Source: Candidatus Pacearchaeota archaeon RBG_13_36_9 | Lineage (GTDB): Archaea; Nanobdellota; Nanobdellia; Pacearchaeales; GW2011-AR1 | Reading direction: 5' to 3' | Length of the DNA stretch: 5,187 nt | NCBI GenBank assembly: GCA_001786395.1 | Contig: MFWN01000061.1 | Location: 1,964 to 7,150, forward strand | Shown: one piece after another, positions 4,387 to 5,187 of the stretch | Position numbering within the stretch: the first letter of the stretch is position 1 | Layout of the letters: every line of letters starts with the position of its first letter | Translations under genes and position numbers: made by a program | Notes under the pieces: model-generated | What the model was told of the DNA's origin: nothing | Seen by the model: the letters and a program-made list of their open reading frames with translations, nothing else | Databases searched by the model: none

Positions 4387-5187
4387 TTAAGCTACCGGAT
4401 CGCACAATTTAAAATCAGCATTCCATTGGCAATAATCACTCCTGTCTAGGCATGCTTCTTCCTTATTATCCATTACAAAGCATGGAAGACAAACATCCAT
4501 TGGAGGCTCACCTACCTCAAAGAATGATGCATTTACCCAGGCGCATGATGCATCTCCGCAAGAAGTTGATGAATCATTAATTGCATTGCATCTCTCTACT
4601 TCTGCCTGTGATTCTTCGTCCATTTCAAACCCGCCTGGACCTCCCCCTCCACCTTTGAATATGTTCCCGCAATCCTCCCCAGGAGGCATACCGCCATCTA
4701 CCATTGCGCTAAATCCGCCCATTCCTCCTCCACCGCCCATATTTTGCTGAGCGGGCCCGTACCATAATTGTTTGGCAATGTTCTCTGTTTTATTCTCATT
4801 AGTATTATCATTAACTGTAAATTTGAACACCAAATCAGAAGAGCTTATATTGAAAAGATTCAAATCAAGATACCCTATGCTATTAGCAAGGTTGCCGTCA
4901 CTTGTAGGTATGGATATCTCTTCTTCTTGCATCATGCCACAAGTCCAGCTCTTGCCAGAAAGCTTTGTTAGATTAATTGTACCATTAATTAAAGTGCCAT
5001 CAAAATTCTTTGCCTGAACCCATAATGTAAGATTAGTTAGATTTGCTTCGTTAGGCTGGACACTCCATTTAGTTTTGAACAAGTCCAACATTCCGCTATC
5101 TAATTCATCATACTTAGTTATTGATAACGGCCCGCTTTCTCTTCCAAGTTCTATCCAGTTTTCTGAAGCATTTTGCCCCGGATTATT
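4387..5187 (-). CDS. Gly-rich, Cys-rich surface protein (5' end beyond window)
   Basis: The frame is open to the right edge, so at least 266 C-terminal residues are present. The ATG at 5091 is internal: 32 further codons upstream (NNPGQNASENWIELG and on) read in the same frame and style. The N-terminal part is beta-like and carries most of nine N-x-S/T sequons. It is followed by a Gly/Met-rich stretch (two GGGGG runs at about 4624-4745) and a Cys-rich end. That end has two related units: C-x9-C-x4-C-x-W ending in C-x2-C, then C-x9-C-x6-C-x-W-x6-C. Such disulfide-rich units point to an extracellular location. There is no C-terminal anchor, so attachment would have to be N-terminal or through partners such as the neighbour downstream. 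No known family is recognised. Confidence 0.75.
   Translation of the reverse strand, partial: NNPGQNASENWIELGRESGPLSITKYDELDSGMLDLFKTKWSVQPNEANLTNLTLWVQAKNFDGTLINGTINLTKLSGKSWTCGMMQEEEISIPTSDGNLANSIGYLDLNLFNISSSDLVFKFTVNDNTNENKTENIAKQLWYGPAQQNMGGGGGMGGFSAMVDGGMPPGEDCGNIFKGGGGGPGGFEMDEESQAEVERCNAINDSSTSCGDASCAWVNASFFEVGEPPMDVCLPCFVMDNKEEACLDRSDYCQWNADFKLCDPVA

Noticed and set aside
4768..5017. Two overlapping + strand frames
   Set aside because: They are antisense to the Cys-rich protein gene, overlap each other, and show no start signal or domain.
1..5187. CRISPR array or defence island
   Set aside because: No regularly spaced direct repeats or cas-like proteins are present; the toxin-antitoxin pair is the only defence-related unit seen.

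Overview
The window looks archaeal, most likely a small-genome DPANN-type lineage such as Woesearchaeota or Pacearchaeota; the lineage is inference. It holds a tRNA-Ser gene with a bulge-helix-bulge intron and no encoded CCA, TTTAAATA-type TATA boxes with short or absent leaders, T-run termination, and sequon-rich surface proteins anchored by a C-terminal membrane segment. No ribosomal or other phylogenetic marker gene is present.

Left part (1-880): two overlapping inverted repeats (13-98) precede a two-motif LAGLIDADG homing endonuclease gene on the + strand. Its last codons run into a tRNA-Ser(UGA) gene (730-866). The endonuclease frame reads through the whole 5' exon and stops two bases inside the 56-nt tRNA intron, and the likely tRNA promoter lies inside the endonuclease coding sequence. 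This compact endonuclease/tRNA arrangement is the most unusual thing in the window.

Middle (879-1683): a minus-strand toxin-antitoxin pair converges on the tRNA. A ribbon-helix-helix/UPF0175-type antitoxin comes first, followed with a 4-nt overlap by a DUF3368 PIN-like toxin. An inverted repeat overlapping the antitoxin start and lying next to its TATA box is a good candidate autoregulatory operator.

Centre (1684-2766): a spacer with a GC-rich stem followed by a T-run (possible small RNA or terminator) leads to a + strand metzincin-like zinc metalloprotease. Its lipoprotein signal peptide is split between two frames, and a single missing A at about 1859-1861 would restore it. A hairpin plus T7 just downstream, inside the opposing gene, probably ends this transcript.

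Right part (2778-5187): a minus-strand cluster of three closely spaced genes. It contains a Gly- and Cys-rich, sequon-rich surface protein (5' end outside the window), a 433-aa secreted beta-domain protein anchored by a C-terminal membrane segment, and an 88-aa cytoplasmic helical protein. The first two probably act at the cell envelope; the role of the third is unknown.
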